From assembly GCF_029893585.1 (NCBI RefSeq), contig NZ_JARXYX010000039.1, positions 1 through 64,000 of the forward strand: 64,000 bases of DNA, in the 5' to 3' direction. Of the stretch, positions 35,383 to 44,029 are shown in pieces (the stretch's first letter is position 1; each line of letters begins with the position of its first letter). Position numbers and translations under genes: made by a program. Origin of the DNA: Streptomyces sp. LBL. Lineage in GTDB: Bacteria; Actinomycetota; Actinomycetes; Streptomycetales; Streptomycetaceae. The notes beneath the pieces were generated by a model. It saw only the letters and a program-made list of their open reading frames with translations, was not told the origin of the DNA and searched no databases.

Positions 35383-36183
35383 ATGCCCGCCACGCCCAAC
35401 GCCCTCGCCGCCGCCCACCGCGCCCGCACCATCGCCACCATCGCCCGCACCCGCGCCGCCTCCCCCGCGCCCGTGCCGAACGCTGACGGCCGTACCGCCC
35501 TGATGGACATCGCCACCCTCCTCGACGACGCCGCCACGGCGCTGGAGACCGAGGACCCCGGCGCGTGGGACGGCATCGTCATCACGAACACGCTGCCCTT
35601 CGACACGTCGATCGCCCTGCACGCCGCCGACGACATCGCCGCCGCCAACCCGGCCATCGGCTTCCCGCCCCGCTTCACGCAGTACGTCACCGCCCCCGTG
35701 TACGGCAACGAGGTCGACCTGCCCCCGTCGCTGCTCCGCGGCGGCCCCGTGCTGATCGCCCGGGAAGGCGACCTGTTCGCCCGGCTCTTCGCGCTCCACG
35801 GCCACCTGCGGCTCATGCTCCCGGCCCGGGACACGACCGCGCTTCTGGAAGGGGTGTTCGCCCTGCACTGGAAGCACGCGCTCCTCGCCGCGTCCGCAGC
35901 GGTCGGCGCCGACCGCCCGTGCAACCGGCCCGCCGTCCCGTCCGCCGTCGAGATCCCGACCCCGGGCACTCCCATGGCGCTGCGCCGCGCCCACGAGGCG
36001 TACGGCCCGACCGTGACGTACGGGCTCAACGACCGGCGCCTGCCATGCCACGTCAGCGACCAGGGCGTCACGCACACGGCCGTCCGCATGGTGTCCCACC
36101 TCGGCGCCACCATCGCCGCCTGCGACGACCACCAGGACGCCGCCGCCATCGCCGCCCGGGAGCTGTACGGCTCCCTCGACTGA
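35383..36183 (+). CDS. Hypothetical protein
   Basis: A 266-residue protein starting MPATPNALAAAHRARTIATIARTRA. Two probable domains: residues 40-170 (ALMDIATLLDDAATALETEDPGAWDGIVITNTLPFDTSIALHA) and a C-terminal block ending VSHLGATIAACDDHQDAAAIAARELYGSLD. Family unknown. Confidence 0.65.
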   Translation: MPATPNALAAAHRARTIATIARTRAASPAPVPNADGRTALMDIATLLDDAATALETEDPGAWDGIVITNTLPFDTSIALHAADDIAAANPAIGFPPRFTQYVTAPVYGNEVDLPPSLLRGGPVLIAREGDLFARLFALHGHLRLMLPARDTTALLEGVFALHWKHALLAASAAVGADRPCNRPAVPSAVEIPTPGTPMALRRAHEAYGPTVTYGLNDRRLPCHVSDQGVTHTAVRMVSHLGATIAACDDHQDAAAIAARELYGSLD

Positions 36184-36207
36184 GCACCGCCCCTGCCGGG
36201 CGGACGC

Positions 36208-36280
36208 GACGCAAGCCGCGCCCGCCCGGCTTCCTCCCGGCGAGAGCAACGCCGGACACCCGAACGAAGGGACACCAATC
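36208..36280 (+). promoter_or_regulatory. Bipartite motif and hairpin leader of the 36281 gene
   Basis: GACGCAAG at 36,208-36,215, then 14 nt and CTTCCTC. After this lies the 6-bp stem CCGGCG/CGCCGG around AGAGCAA (36,237-36,255), then CCCGAACGAAGGGA. Both signal types occur together here. Confidence 0.65.
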
Positions 36281-36802
36281 GTGAACCTCCTTGCCATGCA
36301 CACGCACGTCGCCACCGGCGGACAGCCGGAGGGCTGTACCTGTCCCCGAAGCGCGTGCGGCGGCTCCGAATCCGGGCCCGGAGTCCTCAACGACTGCACA
36401 GCCCACGGCACCATCGCCATCACCCACCACCACGCCTTCGACTGCCCGGCCCTCCCCGCCGACACCGACCTGTCCCGCCTGTGGCTCCTCGTCACCAAGT
36501 GGACCGAGACCGGCCCGGCCATCCTCCGCGCCTACCAGTTCGACCGCGTCTTCCTGGCCGACCTGCGCGGCAGTTCCACCCTGTGGGACGTCGCCGAGGG
36601 CAACACCGCCGAAGACGCCTCCCGCGCGTGGCAGGACCACATCGACGCCATGCGCGCCGACACTGCCCGCCGACAGGCCGCCGAGATCGCTGAGATGCAG
36701 CGCCGCCGACGGCTGCGGGAGCAGTCGCTCGCCGCACTGCGCCGCTCTGGCCAGCGCCGCGCCCACCAGATACTCGCCGCCCCCGACGTCGACGAGCCGT
36801 AG
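36281..36802 (+). CDS. Hypothetical protein with Cys-rich start and basic helical tail
   Basis: A 173-residue protein from GTG 36281. The Cys/His-rich N-terminus (CTCPRSACGGSESGPGVLNDCTAHG...HHHAFDC) may bind zinc. The body WLLVTKWTETGPAILRAYQFDRVFLADLRGSS leads to an Arg-rich coiled-coil (ARRQAAEIAEMQRRRRLREQSLAALRRSGQRRAHQ). Family unknown; nucleic-acid binding is possible. Confidence 0.65.
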   Translation: MNLLAMHTHVATGGQPEGCTCPRSACGGSESGPGVLNDCTAHGTIAITHHHAFDCPALPADTDLSRLWLLVTKWTETGPAILRAYQFDRVFLADLRGSSTLWDVAEGNTAEDASRAWQDHIDAMRADTARRQAAEIAEMQRRRRLREQSLAALRRSGQRRAHQILAAPDVDEP

Positions 36803-36848
36803 AGCGGTCGCGCTCCGGGGCCCGGACGTACGAGCCGCCCCGGGGCGC

Positions 36849-36920
36849 GACGCAAGCACCACCCGCATGACCTCATCTCCCGGCCGGAGAGCACCGCGCC
36901 GGAACGTCCCGAACGAAGGA
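36849..36920 (+). promoter_or_regulatory. Bipartite motif and leader of the 36928 gene
   Basis: GACGCAAG at 36,849-36,856, then CGGAGAGCACCG with an imperfect outer stem near 36,885-36,902, then GTCCCGAACGAAGGA. Confidence 0.6.
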
Positions 36921-36927
36921 ACACCGC

Positions 36928-37389
36928 ATGTCCCTGTCGACCACAGCGCCGACCGTCACGATCCCCGGAGCGTTCGGCGAGACCTTCACCGTCACGCCAG
37001 GCCGCATCGACGACGCTGCTCTCCGGGCGTTCAGGTCCGGCCAGTGCCACGCCCTCGCGCGTGCCGTCTCGGACACCACGGGGTGGCCCATGGCCCTGAT
37101 CATCGACGCCGAGTGCGCGTACGACCCGGACCTGTGCGCCGACGACGACATAGCCGAAGGGCTGTGCACATGCCAGCTCCGGCACATCGTCGTCGTCCGC
37201 CCGGACGGACAGCACGTCGACATCACCGGCGCACACGCCCCGGGCACCGTGCCCGGCTACGAGGGCGCACCGGCCACGCCTCTGACCGAGGACCTGTGGC
37301 AGCACCTCCTCAACTCCGCGGACTGGCGGACGCCCGCTCTGCACGTCGCCCGCACGTTCGTCGCGCCGCTGATCGCCTCCCTGCCGTAG
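36928..37389 (+). CDS. Hypothetical protein
   Basis: A 153-residue protein (MSLSTTAPTVTIPGAFGETFTVTPGRIDDAALRAFRSGQCHALARAVSDTTGWPMALII...). The stretch GQCHALARAVSDTTGWP is followed later by HIVVVRPDGQHVDITGAHAPG. Together they resemble the Cys...His layout of small papain-like folds seen in other Streptomyces proteins ('FRSGQCHALA'). Enzymatic function is speculative. Confidence 0.65.
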   Translation: MSLSTTAPTVTIPGAFGETFTVTPGRIDDAALRAFRSGQCHALARAVSDTTGWPMALIIDAECAYDPDLCADDDIAEGLCTCQLRHIVVVRPDGQHVDITGAHAPGTVPGYEGAPATPLTEDLWQHLLNSADWRTPALHVARTFVAPLIASLP

Positions 37390-37456
37390 CCCTCCGCCGC
37401 CCGGCCGCGCCCCCGAACTGCTCCCCGGGGCGCGGCCCCCTCGAAAGGCCCTCGCC

Positions 37457-38380
37457 ATGCCCCCGCCCGTCACTGCCCCCGCCCACCCCGTCTGCCCCGC
37501 CCAGACTCTCGCCGGACGCGTCGCCGCCCTCCTCCCGGAGCGGTCCGGTACACCGTGGACCGTCGAGCCCTGCACCGCATGGTGGACCGTCCGCTACCCC
37601 GCTGCTCGCCTCGTGCAGGGTGACCGCGCCCTGGTCCTGGTCGCCCGCACCTGGGACACGCAAATCGGCTGGCAGCTCCCCGACCGCGAACCGACCCGGC
37701 CCGACCTCCACCTCGAGAGCATGAGCCCGGCCGTGATCGCGCGTGAGGCGCTGCGCCTGGTCCTGCCCGTCCTCGACGACGAGGCCGCCGGGCACGCCGC
37801 GAAGGACGGCCCCCACGTGATGGGGCGGCTGGAGCTGCTGAACGAGATCGGGCACGCGATGCGCCTGCATGGCGCGGCGACGTACAACCGGATCGGCCTG
37901 CTCGTGAACTCGTCCACCCTGGCGTGGGGCGCGCCGTCCGGCGCCCGGTACTCCGTCACCCTCCACGGCACGAACCCCGTGGCCGACGTCCAGATACAGG
38001 GCCCAGTGCGCGCCGTCGAGAAGGCCGTGACCTACTTCCTGCCCCCGGCCGCCGATGAACGGCACGAGGTGCCTCGCGTCCGCGGACGTCTGCAGCGCCG
38101 CCTGGCCGCCGTTCTCGCCCGGCACGGGCAGGTCGAGCAGACCGAGCAGGGCGGACTCGCGTTCAGCACCGGCCCCGGCCCCGGGCCGTACGGGTACGCC
38201 ACGCCCGCCCGCGACCCCCAGGCCCGCCAAAACCACACCCCCCGGGGGCCCGACGCCCTCCGGGGGGTGGGGGCGCACTCCGTTCCCCCCCGCCCCCCGC
38301 AGCTCGGCCGCTCACCCCCCCCGCGCCCCGCGGCCGGCCGGGGGGCGCACCCCACTGCTGGAAGGACACACCACCCGTGA
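37457..38380 (+). CDS. Hypothetical protein
   Basis: A 307-residue protein from ATG 37457. An ordered region covers residues 15-205 (AGRVAALLPERSGTPWTVEPCTAWWTVRYPAARLVQGDRALVLVARTWD; LVNSSTLAWGAPSGARYSVTLHGTNPVADVQIQGP). It is followed by a Pro/Gly/Arg-rich tail that is probably disordered or past the true domain. The beta-rich core is reminiscent of DUF317-type domains, but I cannot confirm this. The stop overlaps the next GTG start. Confidence 0.6.
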   Translation: MPPPVTAPAHPVCPAQTLAGRVAALLPERSGTPWTVEPCTAWWTVRYPAARLVQGDRALVLVARTWDTQIGWQLPDREPTRPDLHLESMSPAVIAREALRLVLPVLDDEAAGHAAKDGPHVMGRLELLNEIGHAMRLHGAATYNRIGLLVNSSTLAWGAPSGARYSVTLHGTNPVADVQIQGPVRAVEKAVTYFLPPAADERHEVPRVRGRLQRRLAAVLARHGQVEQTEQGGLAFSTGPGPGPYGYATPARDPQARQNHTPRGPDALRGVGAHSVPPRPPQLGRSPPPRPAAGRGAHPTAGRTHHP

Positions 38381-38892
38381 GCACTGCCCCCCTGACCCCG
38401 ATCTCCGCGTTCGAGGACGCACGGGCTTAGGCGCGCGCCGCCGCTGTCGTGATGCTGCCGCTCGTCGCCTACACGCTGCACGCCCAGTTCCCCACCGCGG
38501 CGTTCCTGGTCGTCACCCGGTCGGCCGACGAGGACGACTACGACGAGCTGAGCCTCGACTCCGTTCGGGACGCGGACGGCGGGATCGTGTGGGAATTCGC
38601 GCAGGACGGGCGCGGCACCGACCCGCTTCCGGCCGTCCCGGAGGACATCGCCGCCCTGTGGGGCTCGTACGACCCGCAGGACCCGGACGTCCTCCTGGAG
38701 CTGCTGCAGCGCGTGAAGGACACCGCCCCGTACGACTTCCTCCCGTTCCTGTCGCCCGAGGCGATGCAGGGCGACGAGGAGAACGCGGAGCGCACCCCGC
38801 TGGGCACTCCCCTCGTTCCAGCCGTCTGCCCGCTGCACAGCGACGAGTGCCCGCCGCAGGACCACGCCGAGCCGCCCGCGCCCCTCGACTGA
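38377..38892 (+). pseudogene. Hypothetical gene with an in-frame amber stop at codon 18
   Basis: GTG 38377 has GAAGGACAC upstream. It reads VSTAPLTPISAFEDARA, then TAG (38,428-38,430), then continues open in the same frame: ARAAAVVMLPLVAYTLHAQFPTAAFLVVTRSADEDDYDEL to the stop at 38,892. Codon bias is continuous on both sides of the TAG. The only start codons after it (GTG 38446, ATG 38449) lack a ribosome-binding site. The protein would be ~171 residues. Nonsense mutation, read-through or a base error are the options. Confidence 0.65.
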
Positions 38893-38995
38893 CCGGCCAC
38901 CCCGGGCGCCGGTGTCACAGACCGGCGCCCCTGCCCGTTCCCTTCCACGCCCGGCACTGCTCGCCGGGCACGGCCCAACCCACTGGAGAGACCAC

Positions 38996-39633
38996 GTGCC
39001 CAAGCCCGACCCGCAGCACGAGCCGGACTTCGTCGACGTCTACTCGAACCCGGACCTGATCGGTTCGGAGACGGGCGGCCCGGCCCGCATGGAGCAGCGC
39101 AACGGCCGAGTCTTGCGCTCCCGGCCGAAGCGCGAGCACCGGCCCGGCGAGGACCCGCTGCCCGACGAACGGCTGGCGGAGATCCGCGCCGCCGCGGACA
39201 CGCCGGAGCTGCGCGAACTGCTCGGAGAGCTGGACCGCGTCCGCGCGCTACTGAGCACCACCCTGGAGGCGAACGGCACGCTCCTGGACAACTGGGCCCG
39301 GCTGGAGGGCGTGGCCCCGCACCCGTTCCTCGGTGTGTTCTGCCGAACGTGCCGCGCCGAGGTGCAGCCGGGCACGGAGGGGCCGCGGCACTCGCCCACC
39401 GTGATCAGGCGCGCCCTGTACGCGATGCACGAGGAGAATCGGTCGCCCCTGGACGCGGAAAGGCGATCCGGTGGCACGCCGAGGACCAGTGGGCGCGGCT
39501 GGTCGCCGAGGCCGGCCTCGGACCCAAGGGGTCCAACGCCGACGCCGAAGGCCCGCGGTGCGCGGTGTGCCTGACTCCGATCGCCGAGCACGCCGGGCGG
39601 TACTGCGAGCGCCCAGCCACCCGGTACTGCTGA
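38996..39633 (+). pseudogene. Hypothetical Cys-rich protein gene with a frameshift
   Basis: GTG 38996, behind GGAGAGACC, opens VPKPDPQHEPDFVDVYSNPDLIGS...LRELLGELDRVRALLSTTLEANGTLLDNW, with FCRTC further on. Near 39,462 the good coding frame switches to GKAIRWHAEDQWARLVAEAGLGPKG...CAVCLTPIAEHAGRYCERPATRYC, ending at 39,633. The C-terminal CxxC...C would make a zinc site with the earlier CRTC. Frameshift mutation or sequencing slip. Confidence 0.6.
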
Positions 39634-39739
39634 GCGTGGCGCCCGGCCTCGTTCGTCTACAGGGGACCGGGCGTACCCGCCCGCGATAGTGCAGCCGCGA
39701 GACTTCCAGGACCTTTTTCCCTGACCACCCCTTCCATTC

Positions 39740-39806
39740 GTCTCATTGCTGTACTATATGGGGTGTTGGCGGAGAGCAGCCGCCGACAGTCCCGAACGAA
39801 GGAACG
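39740..39806 (+). promoter_or_regulatory. Promoter-like box and hairpin leader of the C5 methyltransferase
   Basis: GTCTCATTGCTGTACTATA at 39,740-39,758, then the stem GTTGGCGG/CCGCCGAC around AGAGCAG. One T-G pair replaces T-A here, which an RNA helix would tolerate. GTCCCGAACGAAGGA follows. Confidence 0.8.
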
Positions 39807-39811
39807 CCGCA

Positions 39812-41134
39812 ATGAGGACCCTCCCAGCCAAGGTTCAGACCGCCGTCCACGTCGCCACGCTCGCCCGTAAGGCCGGTCGGCCCATCCCCGCCAAGGTCCT
39901 CCCGATCCTCGAAGAGGCCGCCGCCCCGTGGCCCGCGGAGTGGCTGCTCGCCCCGCTCCCCGGCGACCCGATCCGAATCGTCGAGCTGTTCGCGGGCCCC
40001 GGTGGTTGGTCGGAGGGCATCGCCACCGTCCTCGGCGTCGCCGTGGACGCCGTCGGCATCGACGTCTCCAAGGATGCGTGCGCCACCGCCACCGCCGCCG
40101 GGCACTTCCGCATCTGTGCCGACATCACCACCCTGGACCCCGAGCACTACGCCCTGCGCCACGTGCGCGGCCTCATCGTCTCCCCGCCGTGCCCCTGCTT
40201 CTCGCCCGCCGGGAAGCACTCCGGGCAGGAACAGGCCAACATCGACGTCCTGTGCAGGGTCATCGCCCAGACTTCCGAGGCGGGCGGGTTCCTCCCCGGC
40301 AACGAGCTCGACGACTGGTGTGAGGGCTGCGACACCTGCGACGAACTCGGCTACCACGACGGGTTCGCCCCGCGCTCCGGCGTCACCTGGGACGAACTGC
40401 GCGCCCAGCTCGCACCGCTCACCGACGCCCGCATCGGCCTCATGGCCGAGCTGCTGTTCTGGGCGTTCGGGCTCCAGGCCGGGGGCGCGCCGCTCCAGTT
40501 CATCGCGATGGAGCAGTCCAGCCGACTGCCTCAGCAGATCCTCGACGACATCCGCCTAGAGCTGCGCGGAGGCCAAGAAGAGGGAGAGTGGTACTGGAGC
40601 ACCCAGGGCGTCCTCGAAGCCTCCGAGTTCGGTCTCGCTTCCCGCCGCGAGCGGGTGTTCTTCCTGGCCTCCCGCCGCCTGTCGTACCTGCCCGAGCCCG
40701 CCGAGAACGTCCGCCGGACCACGATGGCGCAGGCTCTCGGCTGGAAGGAAGGCGAGCGGATCAACACCCGTGGCGTCCGCCCGCTCGACCCGGCCACCGG
40801 CCGCCCCAAGGGCGGGAACGAGTTCTCCGCCGACAAGCCGTCCAACTGCCTCACCGGCAAGGCCCGCACCTGGAAGCGGGTCTCTGACGGCCTGCGCCTC
40901 ACCCAGAACGAGGCCGGAACGCTCGTCGGGTTCCGCGCCTCCTACCCCTGGTTCGGATCCCGCACCAGCGCGTTCCAGCAGGAGGCCGACGTCGTCCCCC
41001 CGCTCATGGCGGCGTTGGTGCTCGCCCAGTTCTTCGGCGTCGACGGCACCGCACGGGCCGCCGACTACCTGTTCCAGCTCTACCGAATGGACGAGCTGAC
41101 CGGCAACGCCGAGGACTTCGACACGGCCGCCTAA
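39812..41134 (+). CDS. DNA (cytosine-5) methyltransferase
   Basis: A 440-residue protein. Motif I is IVELFAGPGGWSEG (residues ~55-68). The catalytic loop SPPCPCFSPAGKHSG (~124-138) holds the nucleophilic Cys. MEQSS stands where ENV is usual in motif VI, and FGLASRRERVFFLASRR is motif VIII. The C-terminal SNCLTGKARTW...FRASYPWFGSRTSAFQQEADVVPPLMAALVLAQF holds the target region and motifs IX-X. A CDTCDELGYHDG insertion may bind zinc. No restriction partner is adjacent, so self-protection or regulation is likely. Confidence 0.9.
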   Translation: MRTLPAKVQTAVHVATLARKAGRPIPAKVLPILEEAAAPWPAEWLLAPLPGDPIRIVELFAGPGGWSEGIATVLGVAVDAVGIDVSKDACATATAAGHFRICADITTLDPEHYALRHVRGLIVSPPCPCFSPAGKHSGQEQANIDVLCRVIAQTSEAGGFLPGNELDDWCEGCDTCDELGYHDGFAPRSGVTWDELRAQLAPLTDARIGLMAELLFWAFGLQAGGAPLQFIAMEQSSRLPQQILDDIRLELRGGQEEGEWYWSTQGVLEASEFGLASRRERVFFLASRRLSYLPEPAENVRRTTMAQALGWKEGERINTRGVRPLDPATGRPKGGNEFSADKPSNCLTGKARTWKRVSDGLRLTQNEAGTLVGFRASYPWFGSRTSAFQQEADVVPPLMAALVLAQFFGVDGTARAADYLFQLYRMDELTGNAEDFDTAA

Positions 41135-41222
41135 TGGCCGCCCGGCCCCCGCCCACCCGGGCGGGGGCCGCCGTCGTTCCCGGACCCTGTCACAGCCCGG
41201 GGCCGCCCGACGTTCCCCCGGC

Positions 41223-41471
41223 ATGAGCAACCAGACGTCCCTCCCGCGCCTCGACATCGGCCGCCAGCTCCGGGAGACCATCACCCCGTTCCAGCGCTGG
41301 CACACGTATTGCCCGGGCAACCAGTTCCGGGAGGCCGCCGCCGCGTTCCGTCTCCTCGCCGCGCGGCTCGAGGAGGGCCAGCGCGCGCCGTACTGGGTGG
41401 CTCAGGCTCCCCGCCGCCACCGCCGGGCCCCTGGCACGCCCCGCCGCCGTTCGACGGCTCGCCGCGCATGA
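41223..41471 (+). CDS. Small hypothetical protein
   Basis: An 82-residue protein (MSNQTSLPRLDIGRQLRETITPFQRWHTYCPGNQFREAAAAFRLLAARLEEGQ...) with a basic tail. Its stop overlaps the next ATG (ATGA). Family unknown. Confidence 0.6.
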   Translation: MSNQTSLPRLDIGRQLRETITPFQRWHTYCPGNQFREAAAAFRLLAARLEEGQRAPYWVAQAPRRHRRAPGTPRRRSTARRA

Positions 41472-41833
41472 GCGCCCCCGACCCGTCGCCCTTCGCGACC
41501 GGCGGACTCTTCCACGCGCTCGGCCCGTTCGTCGTCCTCACCGCGACGGTCACCGTGGACGGAGAGACCGTCACGGTTCAACAGCCGGTCGACCGCGCCG
41601 TCTGGCAGCACATCGCCGCCGACCCGGCCATGCGCGCCGCCTACGAACGAGGACTACGTCACCGTCTCGCCGTCGCCCTGGTGGCCCGCCTCGCCCCGGC
41701 CGTCACCGTGCACGACCCGACCCCGCCGGGCGAGGCCGTGTCCGGCGCCCTGGCGCGCGCCGACGCTGCGATGCGCAACCAGCCGGCGCCGGAACAGCGC
41801 ACGCCGTCCGACCGCATCGAGGAGACCCGCTGA
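41468..41833 (+). CDS. Hypothetical protein
   Basis: A 121-residue protein, ATGA-coupled at 41468 and sharing a TGATG overlap with the next gene. The centre is beta-rich (FVVLTATVTVDGETVTVQQPVDRAVWQHIAADPAMRAAYERGLRHRLA). Family unknown. Confidence 0.65.
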   Translation: MSAPDPSPFATGGLFHALGPFVVLTATVTVDGETVTVQQPVDRAVWQHIAADPAMRAAYERGLRHRLAVALVARLAPAVTVHDPTPPGEAVSGALARADAAMRNQPAPEQRTPSDRIEETR

Positions 41834-42321
41834 TGGAACCCCGTCTCGCCGTCCACCGGGGCGTGAGCGCCCTCGAGGCCCTCTACGTCCTGAACGAGCG
41901 GGAAACCGTTCCCCTGAGCCGTCTCGGCTTCCTCGTGATCACGGGCACGTACACGCCGCACTGGAGCGAGCCGCGCCGGTGGCCGTTCACTCCCGGGGAA
42001 GTCCTCGTCGTCCACCACACGCCCGACGGGACGCACGAGTTCCTCGGTCAGGGTCGCGACCTGTTGGACACCCGCTGGGAAGACATGCACTGGTGCACCC
42101 ACCGGGACGACAACCTGGGGTCTGCCTTGGGCGTCGCCGCCCTCGTCGCGAGCGACCGGCCCCGCGGCTACTACGAGTGGACCGCCGACGGCCTGACGTA
42201 CTGCGCGGACCAGGCCGTCGGCGAGGAACTGTGGTGTTCCCGCCAAGACGGCAGCGTGGTGCGCGTCGCCGACCACGCCGGGCGTCGCCCCTGGCGGCTC
42301 GAACTAAGCTCCGAAGGATGA
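41833..42321 (+). CDS. Hypothetical protein
   Basis: A 162-residue protein coupled on both sides (TGATG before, ATGA after). Aromatic-rich globular sequence: GFLVITGTYTPHWSEPRRWPFTPGEVLVVHHTPDGTHEFLGQG, RWEDMHWCTHRDD, GYYEWTADGLTYC. Family unknown. Confidence 0.68.
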   Translation: MEPRLAVHRGVSALEALYVLNERETVPLSRLGFLVITGTYTPHWSEPRRWPFTPGEVLVVHHTPDGTHEFLGQGRDLLDTRWEDMHWCTHRDDNLGSALGVAALVASDRPRGYYEWTADGLTYCADQAVGEELWCSRQDGSVVRVADHAGRRPWRLELSSEG

Positions 42322-42407
42322 GCACCCCCACCCCGTCCGCCGAGGAGAAGCCGTTCGACTGCCTCACCGACTGGACTGCAATTGCATCTGTCCGGGGGTG
42401 GCCCTGA
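42318..42407 (+). CDS. Very small coupled ORF (29 residues)
   Basis: MSTPTPSAEEKPFDCLTDWTAIASVRGWP, starting in an ATGA overlap behind GAAGG. It may be a genuine micro-protein or the start of a truncated gene. Confidence 0.35.
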   Translation: MSTPTPSAEEKPFDCLTDWTAIASVRGWP

Positions 42408-42476
42408 TCAGGTGGTTCGGGCCCTGGCCGTTGACCGCCGCCCTCGTGACCTGGCGCCGGGCCATACGGTCGGCCC

Positions 42477-42797
42477 ATGCGGATGGACTGGCCCGACGTG
42501 CCGGACTGGATGGCGGACTGCGCCGAGTGCTGCCGGATGTACCGGGGCGTGGTTGCCGCCCATGAGCTGTCGAATCTGTGCTTCACCCTCGATGTGCCGC
42601 TGACCGACCTGCGCTCCGGCCTGTTCGCCCGGCACGTTCTGCGGGAGCACCGCGGCGGTGTGCCGACGGAGCCGCACCGCGACTGTGAGCTGTGCGAGCA
42701 GTACGCGTTCGACGACTCGGACGTCTTGCTGTTCCTCCGCGCAGAGCACCAGGCCCGCGCCCTGTTCCTGCCTGCGGACATTGAGATCCGCGGCTGA
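42477..42797 (+). CDS. Small Cys-rich hypothetical protein
   Basis: A 106-residue protein with paired cysteines (CAECCRMY and CELCEQYA, with histidines between), suggesting a zinc-binding fold: MRMDWPDVPDWMADCAECCRMYRGVVAAHELSNLCFTLDVPL. ATG 42477 or 42483 could be the start. Family unknown. Confidence 0.62.
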   Translation: MRMDWPDVPDWMADCAECCRMYRGVVAAHELSNLCFTLDVPLTDLRSGLFARHVLREHRGGVPTEPHRDCELCEQYAFDDSDVLLFLRAEHQARALFLPADIEIRG

Positions 42798-42804
42798 AAG
42801 AGAA

Positions 42805-42913
42805 GGGCACGGCGCTCGCAGGGGATTCGAACCCCTCGGTGGCACCGGAGGCGGTGATCGTGGCGGCCCGCAGGCTCGCCCCGCCTCACTCCAGTGGTGC
42901 GCGCGCCGTGCCC
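42805..42913 (-). other. tRNA-like structure: T-arm hairpin inside a 15-bp inverted repeat
   Basis: On the minus strand AGGGG-TTCGAAT-CCCCT is a perfect 5-bp T-arm with a canonical 7-nt T-loop (42,820-42,836). It directly abuts GCGAGCGCCGTGCCC, which pairs with GGGCACGGCGCGCGC 80 nt upstream (14 of 15 positions). A normal tRNA has a 7-bp acceptor, and I cannot fold a clean D-arm and anticodon arm, so this is a decayed, unusual or mimic tRNA. It could also be an attachment-site relic. Confidence 0.4.
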
Positions 42914-42966
42914 GGCACAGCCTGGCCGGCCGGGACCCCGGCGGGCAACCCGATTCGGCACCGCGC

Positions 42967-42995
42967 GACGCAAGACGTCCCCGGCCTCCACGATC
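42967..42995 (+). promoter_or_regulatory. Bipartite promoter-like motif upstream of 43030
   Basis: GACGCAAG (42,967-42,974), 14 nt, then CACGATC. One of at least eight matching arrangements in this arm. Confidence 0.5.
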
Positions 42996-43029
42996 CGCGG
43001 CCTCACACCTCCGCCTGGAAGGCCCCGCC

Positions 43030-43386
43030 GTGAAGAACCAGTTCCCGCAGCAGCCGAACGACCGTCGCTCCCGCCTGATCATTGCCGTCGCGGTCGGCGT
43101 GTTCGCATGCGCCCTGGTCGTGCTGTTCGCGTTCCTGGTCGCTGACGTCGCCGACGACAGCGACAGCAGTTCCCGCCACTGTCCCGGCGTCGTGGGCACC
43201 GTCGACCCCGTGACGTGCCTGCCGTACGGCTCTGCGGGCGCGGCGCCCGCTGGTACCAACCATTCTGAGCGCGGCTCGAGCACCGCACGTAAGCCCGCCG
43301 CTCAGCCGAAGGCGCCCGCCGCGAAGGTCCCGGCCGCGCCGAAGGCTCCGGCCGCGCCGCCCCGCGTCTCCCTGGGCAAACGGTAA
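43030..43386 (+). CDS. Single-pass membrane protein with Ala/Pro/Lys-rich tail
   Basis: A 118-residue protein from GTG 43030. One membrane segment (LIIAVAVGVFACALVVLFAFLV) follows a short basic N-terminus. The outside part has two cysteines (HCPGVVGTVDPVTC) and a low-complexity KAPAAKVPAAPKAPAAPP tail. Topology suggests a small envelope protein; function unknown. Confidence 0.65.
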   Translation: MKNQFPQQPNDRRSRLIIAVAVGVFACALVVLFAFLVADVADDSDSSSRHCPGVVGTVDPVTCLPYGSAGAAPAGTNHSERGSSTARKPAAQPKAPAAKVPAAPKAPAAPPRVSLGKR

Positions 43387-43408
43387 CGGTCCCAGGACGG
43401 CAGCACTC

Positions 43409-43437
43409 GACGTAAGGCGCCCGGGGCCGACATGGTC
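43409..43437 (+). promoter_or_regulatory. Bipartite promoter-like motif upstream of 43471
   Basis: GACGTAAG (43,409-43,416), 14 nt, then CATGGTC. Confidence 0.55.
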
Positions 43438-43470
43438 CGGTCGCCCAGTTCCCGTACCGGAGGATCACCT

Positions 43471-43821
43471 GTGTCCGACCCTGTCTCCTGTGCCAAGCAC
43501 GCTCCCTGCTCTCGAGAGACCCCCTGCCCGCGGTGCGCGCGCCTGCTGCGCGTGATGGTCGTCTGCTGGGGCCTCGCCCTGGTCCTGGTCGTGGCCGTGC
43601 TCGCGGTCGTCGTCGTGCAGAACCGCGACACCTCGAGCGGCCCGACGCCCGCCCCGTCGACCACGGCGCCCGCGGACCCGTCGCCTAGCGCTCCACCCAC
43701 CAGCGAATCGCCGCGGCCGACCCCGTTGCCGACTGCGCCCATGCCGTCGGACCCGCCCGGCGGCGAGTGCAACATCTTCGACCCCGAGTGCTCGAGGGGC
43801 ACCGGCGGCATCGAGGCCTGA
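43471..43821 (+). CDS. Single-pass membrane protein with Pro/Ser/Thr-rich outer part
   Basis: A 116-residue protein from GTG 43471 behind GGAGGATCA. A Cys-rich inner head (CAKHAPCSRETPCPRCARLL) could bind zinc. It is followed by one membrane helix (MVVCWGLALVLVVAVLAVVVV), a disordered Pro/Ser/Thr linker and a final CNIFDPEC. It has the same general plan as the preceding gene. Function unknown. Confidence 0.65.
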   Translation: MSDPVSCAKHAPCSRETPCPRCARLLRVMVVCWGLALVLVVAVLAVVVVQNRDTSSGPTPAPSTTAPADPSPSAPPTSESPRPTPLPTAPMPSDPPGGECNIFDPECSRGTGGIEA

Positions 43822-43930
43822 CCCATCCCGCGCGCTGCGACCTGGCTGAACGACTCCCCGGCCGGGGCGCAGTCGTTTCGCGGCGTGGGCCCGGATGGCA
43901 GCCGGCTGACCGGCCGGTAACTCTGCAGCG

Positions 43931-43959
43931 GACGCAAGGCTTCCGCCACGTGCAGGGTG
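43931..43959 (+). promoter_or_regulatory. Bipartite promoter-like motif upstream of 44030
   Basis: GACGCAAG (43,931-43,938), 14 nt, then CAGGGTG. Confidence 0.45.
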
Positions 43960-44029
43960 CGCCCTTTGCCCGCGCCGTGTCCCTCGGCCGCCACCCGGTG
44001 GCCGCGCGCCGCGGGCGGAAGGGAGCAGC

